NCBI GenBank assembly: GCA_050258555.1
Contig: JBLMZA010000094.1
Span: 1-64,000 of the forward strand
Direction: 5' to 3'
Origin: CAISDA01 sp050258555
Lineage (GTDB): Bacteria; Bacteroidota; Ignavibacteria; UBA10030; UBA8401
DNA: 64,000 nucleotides
Every line of letters starts with the position of its first letter. Positions within the stretch are counted from its first letter, which is position 1. A model generated the notes under the pieces. That model ran no database searches. It saw only the letters and a program-made list of their open reading frames with translations, and was not told the DNA's origin. Made by a program: the position numbers and the translations under genes. Of the stretch, positions 42,685 through 51,355 are shown in pieces.

Positions 42685-43473
42685 TCACTGCCAATAATAT
42701 TCCGGGCGCCGGTCTGCAAAGAGATGGTTGCGCTCGGTCACGAATTTGTTGTCCGCCGCCTCCGGAATGATCTCGCACACGGCCGCTTCAACGGCGTCCG
42801 AAGACGAGCGGTGCAGGACGTCTCCGCGCGGAGAGGTGATCTGGCTCCGGCCGATGAATGTGAGCGGTCCGCCGGCCCGGTCCTCGGTGCCGATGCGGTT
42901 GGCCGTGGCGGCAAAGACGCGGTTTTCAAGCGAGCGCACGGGCATGGCCATCGGACAGTGGGGAAGCACGAGATTCGACGGATGGGCGATCACCTGCGCG
43001 CCCTTGAGCGCGAGCGTTCTGGCGCTTTCGGGAAAATACCAGTCGAAGCAGATCATCATGCCGATCCTGCCGCAGGGCGTTGCTTCGACGCGAAAGCCGA
43101 GATTGCCCGGCGTGAAGCATTCCTTCTCCCGGTCGAAGAGGTGTGTCTTTCTGTAGAGCGATGCGAAACCGTCGTAGCCGATCAGGGCCGCGGAGTTATA
43201 CAGCGTGCCGTTGTCGTCTTCGGCGAAGCCGAAGGCGATGAAGCAGTGCGCCTCCCGGGCGAAGTCGAAGAGCCTGGAGAATGTGGGGCCGGTCCGGAAG
43301 GCCTCCGAAAGCGATCGGGCCTCTTCGGCTGTTTCGAAATTATATCCGGAGGCGAAGAGCTCCGGCAGCACATAAAGATCGGCCGGCGCCTGGCGCATGA
43401 GCTCGAGGGCCTGGATGCAGTTGGCGTCCTTTTCCCCGAAGACGGGATCGGTTTGTATGGTGGCAAGTTTCAT
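42685..43473 (-). CDS. Nitrilase-superfamily amidase
   Basis: 262-residue carbon-nitrogen hydrolase. The Glu-Lys-Cys triad is complete: E38 in LYVLPELFASGY, K109 in YRKTHLFDREKE and C142 in MICFDWYFPESAR. The first motif (TIQTDPVFGEKDANC) is typical of the superfamily. The ATG at 43473 overlaps the PIG-L stop (ATGA) and removes the extra N-terminal sequence of the longer frame. The family contains amidases, N-carbamoylases and the glutaminase domain of glutamine-dependent NAD synthetases. It is close in the locus to a NadE-like gene lacking such a domain, so a link is possible but speculative. Substrate unknown. Confidence 0.88.
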   Translation of the reverse strand: MKLATIQTDPVFGEKDANCIQALELMRQAPADLYVLPELFASGYNFETAEEARSLSEAFRTGPTFSRLFDFAREAHCFIAFGFAEDDNGTLYNSAALIGYDGFASLYRKTHLFDREKECFTPGNLGFRVEATPCGRIGMMICFDWYFPESARTLALKGAQVIAHPSNLVLPHCPMAMPVRSLENRVFAATANRIGTEDRAGGPLTFIGRSQITSPRGDVLHRSSSDAVEAAVCEIIPEAADNKFVTERNHLFADRRPEYYWQ

Positions 43474-44120
43474 AGGACAAGCTTTCGTGTGTAAAATGCC
43501 TCGGCATACCGGCTGCCGCCCGATTCCATGCCGCGGATGCGCAGCACCGAGCGAAGCAGGTCCTCGGTGAGCCAGTGCTTCGAGACTTGCGAGGCGAATG
43601 TCTCCATGATCGTCTGGCATTTGAACGCGGTCTCGGCCTCATCGAGCGTGACAAAGAGATTGGGCGAACCGAAGTCGCCGTCGTATTTCGGGATCTCGTA
43701 TTCCCAGATGAGATGGCTCCGGAACGTGTTCCATGTGAGGTCCGAAATCACGCGGTGATCCTGATGGCGGTCCGACCGGGAATGCGTGAAGATGAGATCG
43801 GGAGCGATGCGGGCCTTGAGCGATTCGAAATATTCCTTGATCGCTGCCGCTTCGTACGGGAAGAATCCGTCTCTGAACTCCAGAATTTCGATGCGGGCAT
43901 CACCGGCGCTCTGCGTGAAGGCGGATGCGCCTTTGCGCGCTTCGTCGATGCGGCTGCCATTGGCGCTGAAGACGATCCAGGTGATGCGGGTCCCGGGATG
44001 CCGGGAGAGGAGCTTCAGGATCGCGCCTCCGCATCCGATTTCAATATCGTCCGAATGCGCTCCCAGACAAAGGATGGAAAGCGGCCGGCCGGCGGGAATG
44101 TCAAGTGAACATGTGAGCAT
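43470..44120 (-). CDS. PIG-L family deacetylase (LmbE-like)
   Basis: 216-residue zinc-dependent deacetylase of the PIG-L/LmbE family, which removes N-acetyl groups from GlcNAc-type substrates. The metal/active site AHSDDIEIGCGG is at residues 21-32 (His22, Asp24, Asp25), replacing the usual HPDD with HSDD. The second metal motif is THSRSDRHQDHRVI (113-125, His113, His122). Fold and length are normal. It follows the pyruvyl transferase gene by 8 nt and overlaps the nitrilase start. In a sugar locus, it could deacetylate a GlcNAc unit or an N-acetylated donor before another acyl group is attached. Confidence 0.9.
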   Translation of the reverse strand: MLTCSLDIPAGRPLSILCLGAHSDDIEIGCGGAILKLLSRHPGTRITWIVFSANGSRIDEARKGASAFTQSAGDARIEILEFRDGFFPYEAAAIKEYFESLKARIAPDLIFTHSRSDRHQDHRVISDLTWNTFRSHLIWEYEIPKYDGDFGSPNLFVTLDEAETAFKCQTIMETFASQVSKHWLTEDLLRSVLRIRGMESGGSRYAEAFYTRKLVL

Positions 44121-44128
44121 GTGTGCAT

Positions 44129-45343
44129 TTATCGTTTCGGTGATGAAAAGACATCGTCGAACTGTTCAACGACCTCAGTATAATAGCGCTTGAATATTCC
44201 GGTGTCAAGCCTCCACGCGCACGAAGCACGCTCGGCTTCGAGACGCTCGAATGCGCATTCGAGCGCCTCGGGCGTGATCGTTCTGATTTCCATGACGTGT
44301 CTGCCTTGTCCGGCGCGCTCCATCAGATCGTCGATCTTGGGATGATAGGAGAGCGCCACAACCGGCTTTCCCTTCAGAAGCGAAAAAAGGACCGCATGAA
44401 AGCGCGAAGCGACCACAAGATCGAGCGAGGCGATATGTTCCATCAGCTCGTCGGGTGAAGCGGCGCTCAGCGTCGTCGGCATGGCCCCGCCCGCTGAATG
44501 CGCCGCCATGATCGCGCGGATATCGTCATCCAGGCGTTCATCGCCCAGCTGGCTGTGGAAGAAGACGACCTCGATCTTCTTCCGGCACAGAAAGAGACAG
44601 AACTCCGCCATGATGCGGATATACGCTTCGTAGCTCATCGTCCGGGCGTCGAAGCGCGTCGACCATTCGTGGCGCGGCAGGGGATTGATGCCGACTCTCC
44701 GCAGGCGGCTCTTTGCGGCGCCGGCATGCAGCCCGGAAGCCGAGGGCAGAAGAGCGAATGCCATGTCGGGGCACAGGCGTGATGCTTTCCGCATGCCGAT
44801 TTTCTTCATCCACGCAAGCGACGCTTCGTCCCTGAACGAGCGATAGGAGGCGCGCGAGAGCGAGAAGCGGAAGAACCATTTTCCGAGTTCGGTCACGAAG
44901 GGGCCCGCCCCGACGCTCAGATACATCATGCGCGTGCCGGTCAGGGCGCAGAGCGCCGCCCAGCGGAAATGCGTGAAGGGATAGGTCCAGGGCCCGTGCT
45001 CTTTGTCGTAGATGCCGCCCGAGCCGGCCACCACCAGAAGCGTGATCGAGCGAAGGGCGCGGTAGGACTTCCAGAGAAAGGCGATTTCCGCGGGCGCGGC
45101 TTCGAGCGCTTTGCGGAATCGCGAGCGGCCGGATTTCGACGAGCCCGTGCGGCGGATCGGGATCGCTTCGATGCCGTGGCGCTTCATTGTCTCGTCGGGA
45201 TTGAGCGAAATGCCGAGAAGCTTCGCTTCGGGCATGCGGCGACGGATCTCGCGAGCCAGGAGCGAGACGACCGCTTCATCGCCCAGATTGCCTGCGCCGT
45301 AATACCCGAAGAGCGCGATTGTCTGTGGAAGAGCCTGCTTCAT
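44129..45343 (-). CDS. Polysaccharide pyruvyl transferase family protein
   Basis: 404-residue protein of the polysaccharide pyruvyl transferase (PS_pyruv_trans, CsaB/WcaK-like) family, which places ketal pyruvate on sugars using phosphoenolpyruvate. The N-terminus IALFGYYGAGNLGDEAVVSLLA is the family's first motif (GYxGxxNxGDE). Later motifs include LLVVAGSGGIYDKEHGPW (GGG-type loop), YLSVGAGPF and LVVASRFHAVLFSLLKGKPVVALSYHPKIDDLM (landmarks SRFHA and YHPKI). The start overlaps the aminotransferase stop by 4 nt. Members of this family sometimes act as other glycosyltransferase-like enzymes, so pyruvylation is likely but not certain. Confidence 0.87.
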   Translation of the reverse strand: MKQALPQTIALFGYYGAGNLGDEAVVSLLAREIRRRMPEAKLLGISLNPDETMKRHGIEAIPIRRTGSSKSGRSRFRKALEAAPAEIAFLWKSYRALRSITLLVVAGSGGIYDKEHGPWTYPFTHFRWAALCALTGTRMMYLSVGAGPFVTELGKWFFRFSLSRASYRSFRDEASLAWMKKIGMRKASRLCPDMAFALLPSASGLHAGAAKSRLRRVGINPLPRHEWSTRFDARTMSYEAYIRIMAEFCLFLCRKKIEVVFFHSQLGDERLDDDIRAIMAAHSAGGAMPTTLSAASPDELMEHIASLDLVVASRFHAVLFSLLKGKPVVALSYHPKIDDLMERAGQGRHVMEIRTITPEALECAFERLEAERASCAWRLDTGIFKRYYTEVVEQFDDVFSSPKR

Positions 45344-46689
45344 CGCTGTCCGATGCCTGCTTCGTGTGATGCCGGGTGTGTGTTGTATGTCCGGAAGACC
45401 GGCTGAACCGGGCGTCCGATGAGATAGCCGTCAATGCCTTGCTCGAGCGCGCGTGCATAGATCTCCAGACTCTCATCGATCGCCTCGATCGTGCGGTCGA
45501 TGTCGTCCTCGGTATGGGAATAACTCACCACAAGCGAAGGGGCGATGATGCCGCGCTTCAGAAGCTCCTGCAAAAAGAGCGTGCGGAAGGGCTGCGACGG
45601 CTTCTTTTCCCCGTCGCGCGTGCCGAAGACGAGGCAGGCCGGCCTGCCGAGCACCGAGACGTAGTCTGTGAGCCCGTAGGCGCGGATGGCCGCTTCGAAG
45701 CCGCGTTTGAGGCGCTCGCCGCGGATGCAGAGCGTTTCGATCACGGGCTCACGCTTGTAAATATTCATGACGGCGATGCCGGCGGCCAAGGCGTGATTTT
45801 CGGCGCCGTGCGTGGTCGAATTCAAAAAGACGCGCGGCCGTGCGGTCTGCGTCAGTCCGCCGAGCTCCATGATCTCGCGCTTTCCTGCAAGCGCTGAAAG
45901 CGAGAAGCCGTTCGAGAGCGCCTTGCCGAATGTCGAGAGATCCGGATCGAGTCCGTACATCGTCTGCGCCCCGTTCAGGTGCCAGCGGAAGCCCGTGATC
46001 ATCTCGTCCAGAATGAAGAGCGCGCCTTCCTGGCGGCAGAGCGCCTGAAGCTCCTGGAGGAAATTGTTCAGGGGCGGCCGTTCCTTTTCCGCTTCAAGAA
46101 TGACGCAGGCGATCTTTTTCGGATGCTTGGCAAACATCATCCGCGCGCTTTCGATGTCGTTGTAGCGGAATTTCAGCGTGAGGCATTTGACCGATTCCGG
46201 GATGCCCGCATCCATCGCCGTGGTGCCCATGAACCAGTCGTCGACCGAAAAGAAGGGCTGATCGCCGCAGACGGCCACCAGGTCGCGTCCGGTCCAGGCC
46301 CGTGCGAGCTTCACGGCGCCATTGTTGGCATCGGAGCCGTTCTTGGCGAATTTCACCATCTCGGCCCCGGGGATGAGCGAGAGGAATTCTTCGGCCGCCT
46401 CGAGTTCGATCACGCCCGGCCGCGCATAGTTGGAGCCCTTGAGCATCTGGGCTACGGCCGCTTCGATGACCGGCTGATAGGCATGCCCGAGCGTGACGGC
46501 GCGAAGTCCCATGCCGTATTCGATGAATTCATTTCCGTCGGCATCCCAGACATGGCACCCTTTCCCGTGCGTGATATAGGGCGGCATGAATTCCGGATAC
46601 TGGTCGTCTCCCTTGGCGTAGGTGTGCGAACCGCCCGGGATGAGCTCGTGGAATTTCTTCTGCAGCTGAAGCGATCGTTCGAATGTCAT
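45340..46689 (-). CDS. Class III aminotransferase (GSA aminomutase-like)
   Basis: 449-residue PLP enzyme of aminotransferase class III, close to glutamate-1-semialdehyde aminomutases. The PLP site is clear: LFILDEMITGFRW with Asp228, and LSTFGKALSNGF with the Schiff-base Lys256. Earlier motifs are FHELIPGGSHTYAKG and EFIEYGMGLRAVTLGHAYQPV (landmarks). It is embedded in a CDP-sugar block (rfbF downstream, SAF oxidoreductase, RmlC-like, rfbG upstream in transcription) so it may transfer an amino group to a CDP-4-keto sugar-derived substrate instead of making aminolevulinate. Overlaps both neighbours by 4 nt. C-terminal tail is rich in THPAS. Confidence 0.87.
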   Translation of the reverse strand: MTFERSLQLQKKFHELIPGGSHTYAKGDDQYPEFMPPYITHGKGCHVWDADGNEFIEYGMGLRAVTLGHAYQPVIEAAVAQMLKGSNYARPGVIELEAAEEFLSLIPGAEMVKFAKNGSDANNGAVKLARAWTGRDLVAVCGDQPFFSVDDWFMGTTAMDAGIPESVKCLTLKFRYNDIESARMMFAKHPKKIACVILEAEKERPPLNNFLQELQALCRQEGALFILDEMITGFRWHLNGAQTMYGLDPDLSTFGKALSNGFSLSALAGKREIMELGGLTQTARPRVFLNSTTHGAENHALAAGIAVMNIYKREPVIETLCIRGERLKRGFEAAIRAYGLTDYVSVLGRPACLVFGTRDGEKKPSQPFRTLFLQELLKRGIIAPSLVVSYSHTEDDIDRTIEAIDESLEIYARALEQGIDGYLIGRPVQPVFRTYNTHPASHEAGIGQR

Positions 46690-47501
46690 ATATGCTCCGC
46701 AAGAATGTGTTTCGGCGCGCGGCCGTTGGAATGCTTCCAGACTTCCCAGGGCGCGTTGCCCTGGCTGTCCATATCCGAAAGTTCCTGCTGCTCCTTGAAC
46801 GTGTCCATGGCCCAGTACCGGTCGTAGCGGTAGCCCATGAGCTGGTTTTCGGCGATGAGGCGCCGGAAGGGCTCGATCACGAGCTCCTCGCCCGGACGCA
46901 TATAGTCGAAGATCTGTTTGCGGAAGACGAAGAAGCCGCCGTTGACGACGATGCCCGCATCGCGCACGTACTGGATATCGGTGACGCGGTTTTCGCCGTC
47001 GAATTTGACCACATGAAAGCTCTGCGAGGGCACGGGACAGATCATCGAGGCGATCTTGCCGCTTTCTGTGAAGGCGTCGATCATCTCGGGAAGCTTCATG
47101 TCGGTCAATCCGTCCGAGTAATTGGCAAGGAACATTTCTTCGCCTTCAAGCAGGTGGCGCACCTTCATCAGGCGTTCTCCGATATTCGAGTGCAGCCCGG
47201 TGTCGACAAACGTGATCTTCCAGTCGTCGATGTCGCTTTTGAGAAGCTGGAGATCCTTGCCGCCTCTGGAGTAGACGAAATCGTTCGATGTGTACTCGTT
47301 GTAGTTGAGGAAATAATTCTTGATCATATCCGCCTTGTAGCCCAGGCAGAGAATGAAATCCTTGTGCCCGAAGTGGGCATAGTATTTCATGACATGCCAC
47401 AGGATGGGCCTGTAGCCGATGTTGACCAGGGGCTTCGGAATGTGTTCGGAATATTCCCTGAGCCTGGTTCCCATGCCTCCGCAGAAAATGACGACCTTCA
47501 T
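46686..47501 (-). CDS. rfbF: Glucose-1-phosphate cytidylyltransferase
   Basis: 271-residue nucleotidyltransferase converting glucose 1-phosphate and CTP to CDP-glucose, the first step to CDP-6-deoxy sugars. The nucleotide loop is VIFCGGMGTRLREYSEHIPKPL (landmarks CGGMGTRL at 7-14 and PKPL). Characteristic RfbF stretches include MKYYAHFGHKDFILCLGYKADMIKNYFLNY, in order, and NYSDGLTDM with the metal-binding Asp. Length is normal (about 260). Starts 19 nt after the SAF oxidoreductase stop. Together with rfbG it makes CDP-4-keto-6-deoxyglucose. RfbF and RfbG are separated here by the RmlC-like and SAF genes. Confidence 0.94.
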   Translation of the reverse strand: MKVVIFCGGMGTRLREYSEHIPKPLVNIGYRPILWHVMKYYAHFGHKDFILCLGYKADMIKNYFLNYNEYTSNDFVYSRGGKDLQLLKSDIDDWKITFVDTGLHSNIGERLMKVRHLLEGEEMFLANYSDGLTDMKLPEMIDAFTESGKIASMICPVPSQSFHVVKFDGENRVTDIQYVRDAGIVVNGGFFVFRKQIFDYMRPGEELVIEPFRRLIAENQLMGYRYDRYWAMDTFKEQQELSDMDSQGNAPWEVWKHSNGRAPKHILAEHI

Positions 47502-47520
47502 GGCGTGTGTCTCCCTTCTC

Positions 47521-48795
47521 TCAAAGTGTCTGCTGTTCGTTCCACAGTTGGTCGATGAGACGGCCCGAGGGGAGCGTCACATCCGAAAATGTAATCGGCG
47601 TATCTTTGCTGATTCTGTGCCGCGTGCGGCATCCTTCCGAAAGCCCCATGGGAAGAAGCCCTTCGCCGCGCGCCGGGCCGGCATTCTCGATCACGCCGTA
47701 TGTGCAAAAGCCTCCGACGCCGTCCAGGAAATCGCCCTCGTTCAGATCCTTCTTCGCCACCGTGACGACTTCCGTGACGGGCGCGCCCAGGGGCGATGTG
47801 GTCGCATCGGCAAAGAGCGCCGCGCGCGCCACCGAGCCCGCCAGCTGGATGTGGGGCAGATGGTACGGCGTATAGAACACATAGAAGGGGCCGCTGCCCA
47901 TCTTCAGATAGGCAAGATGCTTCTGCTTGACCGGGTGCGGCTCATGCACGATGACGAAGGCGCCCGTGTGCGGCTCTGCCCCGAGCGCATAGTCGACAAG
48001 CCCGTGCGCAAGCAGCTGTTCGGAGGGAAGGAGCGAGGCGATTTCGCGCACGTGCGTGCAGCGCGGGCCGTACATGCCGCGCTTTCCGACGGCGAAGCCC
48101 GTGGCATTCGAAAGGATCGCGGCTTCCATGGCGAGCTTGGTGCCGTCGGCGAAGCTGGTGACGATCGCGGAATTCTGCCCGTACTGGTCGGCAAAGGCCT
48201 GCTGCGTGGTCGGCGTGCGGTACGGATCGATCATGCCTTTGAGATTGCCGGCGCCCACAGGATTGAGGCCGAGCGAGCGCACATAGCGCAGAAGGTTCAT
48301 GGCCACGCCGGGCTCGTCTCCGTCCACATTCGTCACGACGACGCCGGCCTTGTCCGCATGGAATTTCAGAATGGGGCCGAGCGTCGAATCCAGTTCGGCG
48401 TTGATCAAGACGACATGCTTGCCGTGCCTGATCGCATCCATCGCCGTGCGGGCTCCGTATTCGAGCGAGCCCGTGGCTTCGATGATCACATCGATCTCCT
48501 CCGACCGGCACAAGAGCGCCGGATCGTCCGTGACGGCGGCGCGGCCGCGCCGGACGGCTTCATCGAGCTGCAGGACGGAGCAGACATTCTGGATATCGGT
48601 GATGCCGTTTTCCTCGAACGCCCGGCGGGCCTTTTCGATTGTCCGGTTGGCAATTGCGCCCAGGCGCATGCCCGGAAGCGGCGTGAGCATCTGCAGCGCG
48701 ATCATGCGTCCCATGACGCCCGAGCCCGAGAGTCCGATTCTGATCGGGCGGCGGGATGCTTCGCGCTCTTCCAATTTTTTGTCGACAATCACCAT
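47521..48795 (-). CDS. SAF-domain NAD(P)-dependent oxidoreductase
   Basis: 424-residue oxidoreductase with a homoserine-dehydrogenase-like NAD(P) domain and a C-terminal SAF domain. The Rossmann motif IGLSGSGVMGRMIALQ is at residues about 19-34. EIDVIIEATGSLEYGARTAMDAIRHGKHVV (landmark IEATGSLE) and VVVTNVDGDEPGVAMNLLRYVRS (landmark NVDGDEPGV) follow. The SAF-like part is near 350-424 (KKDLNEGDFLDGVGGFCTYG). Proteins of this type occur in clusters for deoxy or branched sugars with RfbF/RfbG, but the reaction is not known to me. GGAG lies upstream of the ATG. It lies 7 nt after the RmlC-like gene. Confidence 0.82.
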   Translation of the reverse strand: MVIVDKKLEEREASRRPIRIGLSGSGVMGRMIALQMLTPLPGMRLGAIANRTIEKARRAFEENGITDIQNVCSVLQLDEAVRRGRAAVTDDPALLCRSEEIDVIIEATGSLEYGARTAMDAIRHGKHVVLINAELDSTLGPILKFHADKAGVVVTNVDGDEPGVAMNLLRYVRSLGLNPVGAGNLKGMIDPYRTPTTQQAFADQYGQNSAIVTSFADGTKLAMEAAILSNATGFAVGKRGMYGPRCTHVREIASLLPSEQLLAHGLVDYALGAEPHTGAFVIVHEPHPVKQKHLAYLKMGSGPFYVFYTPYHLPHIQLAGSVARAALFADATTSPLGAPVTEVVTVAKKDLNEGDFLDGVGGFCTYGVIENAGPARGEGLLPMGLSEGCRTRHRISKDTPITFSDVTLPSGRLIDQLWNEQQTL

Positions 48796-48801
48796 TGTCT
48801 C

Positions 48802-49356
48802 CTATATCCTTTCTTTCGTCATGGTAAGCGGTGTGTACAAGGGCCAGGAGCTGTCCGCTTCGGAGATCACCGAGACCGGCAGCGGCCACTCGATAGAGAA
48901 TGCCGGATCATCGAAGCGCACGCCCGAGGCATAGAGCGGCGCATACATCTGCGAGACCTGATAGGTCAGTTCCGCATGGTCCGTCAGGGACTGAAAGCCG
49001 TGCGCGAATCCTTCGGGCACATAGAGCGCGCGGTGATTGTCTTCGCTCAAATGCTCTGCGACCCACTGCATGTATGTGGGCGATTCCGGCCGGAGATCGA
49101 TCATGACATCGAGAATTTCTCCGCGCGTGCAGCGCACGAGCTTCGCTTCCTCGTACGGGGCGGTTTGAAAATGCATGCCGCGCACGGTGCCTTTTTTGTG
49201 ATTGAGCGACACATTCGACTGCCGCACGCAGGGATTGAGTCCGTGCGAGGTGAATTCATCGGCGCAGAAGGACCGGGCAAAGAATCCGCGTTCATCCGCA
49301 TGCGGCGCTAGTTCGATCAGATAGGCGCCTGTGAGGCGCGTTTCATGGAAGATCAT
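48802..49356 (-). CDS. RmlC-like 4-keto-6-deoxysugar 3,5-epimerase
   Basis: 184-residue cupin epimerase of the dTDP-4-dehydrorhamnose 3,5-epimerase family. The catalytic His is in KGTVRGMHFQTAPYEEAKLVRC (landmark RGMHFQ, near residue 61-66), with DVMIDLRPESPTYMQW and VPEGFAHGFQSLTDHAELTYQ further on. Length is normal. Because its neighbours make CDP-glucose-derived sugars and no dTDP genes are present, it probably epimerises a CDP-4-keto-6-deoxyhexose; calling it rfbC in the rhamnose sense would over-interpret. The start overlaps the rfbG stop by 4 nt. Confidence 0.88.
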   Translation of the reverse strand: MIFHETRLTGAYLIELAPHADERGFFARSFCADEFTSHGLNPCVRQSNVSLNHKKGTVRGMHFQTAPYEEAKLVRCTRGEILDVMIDLRPESPTYMQWVAEHLSEDNHRALYVPEGFAHGFQSLTDHAELTYQVSQMYAPLYASGVRFDDPAFSIEWPLPVSVISEADSSWPLYTPLTMTKERI

Positions 49357-50426
49357 GGATGCTCCAATAGTTCGTAGCGCGTGATGTGCAGCTCGGTCAG
49401 ATCGCGCACATCATGCTTGTGATAATAGGCTTTGTACCACTCGACGACGAATTCCAATGTCTGCGCCAGGCGCATGCGCGGCTTCCAGTCCAGGTGCGTT
49501 CTTGCCTTCGATGAATCAAGCCGGAGCATGCCGGCTTCGTGCACGCGTTGGGCCTCCGCCGCCTCGAGCCTCCAGGAAGCGTCATCGCCCCAGAAGCGCG
49601 TGAGCGTGTCGGCGATCCAGGAGACCGGCCTGGCATCATCGTCTGCCGGGCCGAAATTCCATGCCTGCGAAAAGCGCGCAGGCTCGTGATAGAGACGTTC
49701 GGCCAATGTCAGGTAGCCCCTGAGCGGTTCGAGCACGAACTGCCAGGGCCGCACCGCATGCGGATTGCGGATGACGACCGCCCGGCGTTCCATGAAGCCG
49801 CGCATGATGTCGGGCACGAGCTGGTGCGTGGTCCAGTCGCCGCCTCCGAGCACATTGCCCGCTCTGGCCGTGGCGATGCCGATGCCGCCGGCGCGCGTGG
49901 AAAAGAAGGACTGACGGTAGGCCGATGTGACGAGTTCCGAGCAGGCCTTCGAGTTCGAATAGGGATCGTAGCCGCCGAGCGCATCGGTTTCCCGGTAGGC
50001 CCATTCCCATTCCCTGTTCTCGTAGCACTTGTCTGTGGTGACGTTGACCACGGCGCGCACGCTGTCTGTCCGGCGCACGGCTTCAAAGAGATTGACCGTG
50101 CCCATGACGTTCGTCTCGTAGGTCTCGAACGGAGCGTCGTAGCCTGTGCGCACGACGGTCTGCGCCGCCATATGGATGATGATCTCGGGCCGGGCCTCGC
50201 GCACGGCGCGAAGGAAGGCTTCGCCGTCGCGCACGTCTCCATGGAGCGAGCGCACGGCATCTTCCGCATGAGCCAGATGAAAAAGGCTGGGCGATGTCGG
50301 CGCCTCGAGCGCAAAGCCCGTCACATCGGCGCCGAGCCTGGAAAGCCAGAGGCAGAGCCAGCTGCCCTTGAATCCGGTGTGCCCCGTCACGAGCACGCGC
50401 TTCGATTTCCAGAAATCTGCATTCAT
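49353..50426 (-). CDS. rfbG: CDP-glucose 4,6-dehydratase
   Basis: 357-residue extended SDR enzyme converting CDP-glucose to CDP-4-keto-6-deoxyglucose. The N-terminal GHTGFKGSWLCLWL (residues 15-28) is diagnostic for CDP-glucose 4,6-dehydratases and separates them from dTDP or GDP enzymes. The catalytic TDK (131-133) and YSNSK (Tyr156, Lys160) are intact. Near the C-terminus GGGDWTTHQLVPDIMRG is also typical. Start overlaps the GT2 stop (ATGA), and its stop overlaps the epimerase ATG. The same product feeds tyvelose, paratose, abequose, ascarylose and yersiniose routes, none of which is completely represented here. Confidence 0.95.
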   Translation of the reverse strand: MNADFWKSKRVLVTGHTGFKGSWLCLWLSRLGADVTGFALEAPTSPSLFHLAHAEDAVRSLHGDVRDGEAFLRAVREARPEIIIHMAAQTVVRTGYDAPFETYETNVMGTVNLFEAVRRTDSVRAVVNVTTDKCYENREWEWAYRETDALGGYDPYSNSKACSELVTSAYRQSFFSTRAGGIGIATARAGNVLGGGDWTTHQLVPDIMRGFMERRAVVIRNPHAVRPWQFVLEPLRGYLTLAERLYHEPARFSQAWNFGPADDDARPVSWIADTLTRFWGDDASWRLEAAEAQRVHEAGMLRLDSSKARTHLDWKPRMRLAQTLEFVVEWYKAYYHKHDVRDLTELHITRYELLEHP

Positions 50427-51355
50427 GGTTTTTCAATGAGTGTGAGAGGCCGCGGCGCGCGAACGACTTCGCCTTTGACGATCATGCCGAGCACATCGAT
50501 GATGTTCCATGCAAAGCTCTTCCAGTACCAGCTGCACCAGCGAACGACGAGTCCGTAGCAGGCCATGCGTTCCTTCAGGGGAAGGGGGAACATGCCCACG
50601 GTCCGGAAAAATTCGGCGGCCATGCGCCAGCGCGGAAAGACGATCGATCCCTGCTTCGAGGGATCGAGGAAATAAATGTATCCTCTGTATGTCCGGAACT
50701 GATAATGCCCGCGGCTCTTGTGATCGCGATTGTAATACAGCGGCTCCGGAATCCGGTGGATTCTGCCGAGCATGCCCAGACGCGCCAGAAGCACGCCGTC
50801 GGCGTGTCCGTAGACGGGCAGCAATGGCTTCGGCATCCGGTCCAGGGCCGATTTGCGTATGACGGCGAACAGATCGTAGCACTTCGTGTTGTTCAAGAGC
50901 GCATAGAAACGCTTGCGCGGGCTTGAAGAATCGGCGTCGATATCCTCATGGCTTTCGCCGGTGACCGTGCCTTCTTCATCGATAATGAGGAAGCGCGACG
51001 AGCAGGCGACCGTGTCCTGATCGCGCTCGAGCACGTCGACGCAGCGCTCGATGAACGAAGGGTCGTAGAGATCGTCGTGCGGCGAAAACTTGAAATAGGT
51101 GCCGAGTGCAAGCTCATACACGCGGTTGAAGTTCTTCAACAGCCCCTGGTTCGTCTCGAACCGGTAATAGCGGATGCGGCTGTCGAGCGCGCCATGGCGC
51201 TCGCAGATTTCGCGCGTGCGGTCCGTCGAGCCGTTGTCGGAAATGACGATCTCAAGATCGCCGTATGTCTGCGTGCGCGCGCACGTGAGCGCCTCTTCCA
51301 GATAGGCCTCTCCGTTGTAGACCGGTATGCCGATTGTGACCATGGGTGTCTTCAT
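50423..51355 (-). CDS. Glycosyltransferase family 2
   Basis: 310-residue cytosolic GT-A glycosyltransferase. It begins MVTIGIPVYNGEAYLEEALTCARTQTYGDLEIVISDNGSTDRT in family order (landmarks GIPVYNGEAY and ISDNGSTDRT). The DxD-like metal motif is KFSPHDDLYDPSFIERC. The C-terminal part has a basic, aromatic region near the membrane face (RMACYGLVVRWCSWYWKSFAWN), probably peripheral. Coupled by 4-nt overlaps to the GT4 gene before it and rfbG after it. Donor and acceptor cannot be inferred. Confidence 0.9.
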   Translation of the reverse strand: MKTPMVTIGIPVYNGEAYLEEALTCARTQTYGDLEIVISDNGSTDRTREICERHGALDSRIRYYRFETNQGLLKNFNRVYELALGTYFKFSPHDDLYDPSFIERCVDVLERDQDTVACSSRFLIIDEEGTVTGESHEDIDADSSSPRKRFYALLNNTKCYDLFAVIRKSALDRMPKPLLPVYGHADGVLLARLGMLGRIHRIPEPLYYNRDHKSRGHYQFRTYRGYIYFLDPSKQGSIVFPRWRMAAEFFRTVGMFPLPLKERMACYGLVVRWCSWYWKSFAWNIIDVLGMIVKGEVVRAPRPLTLIEKP

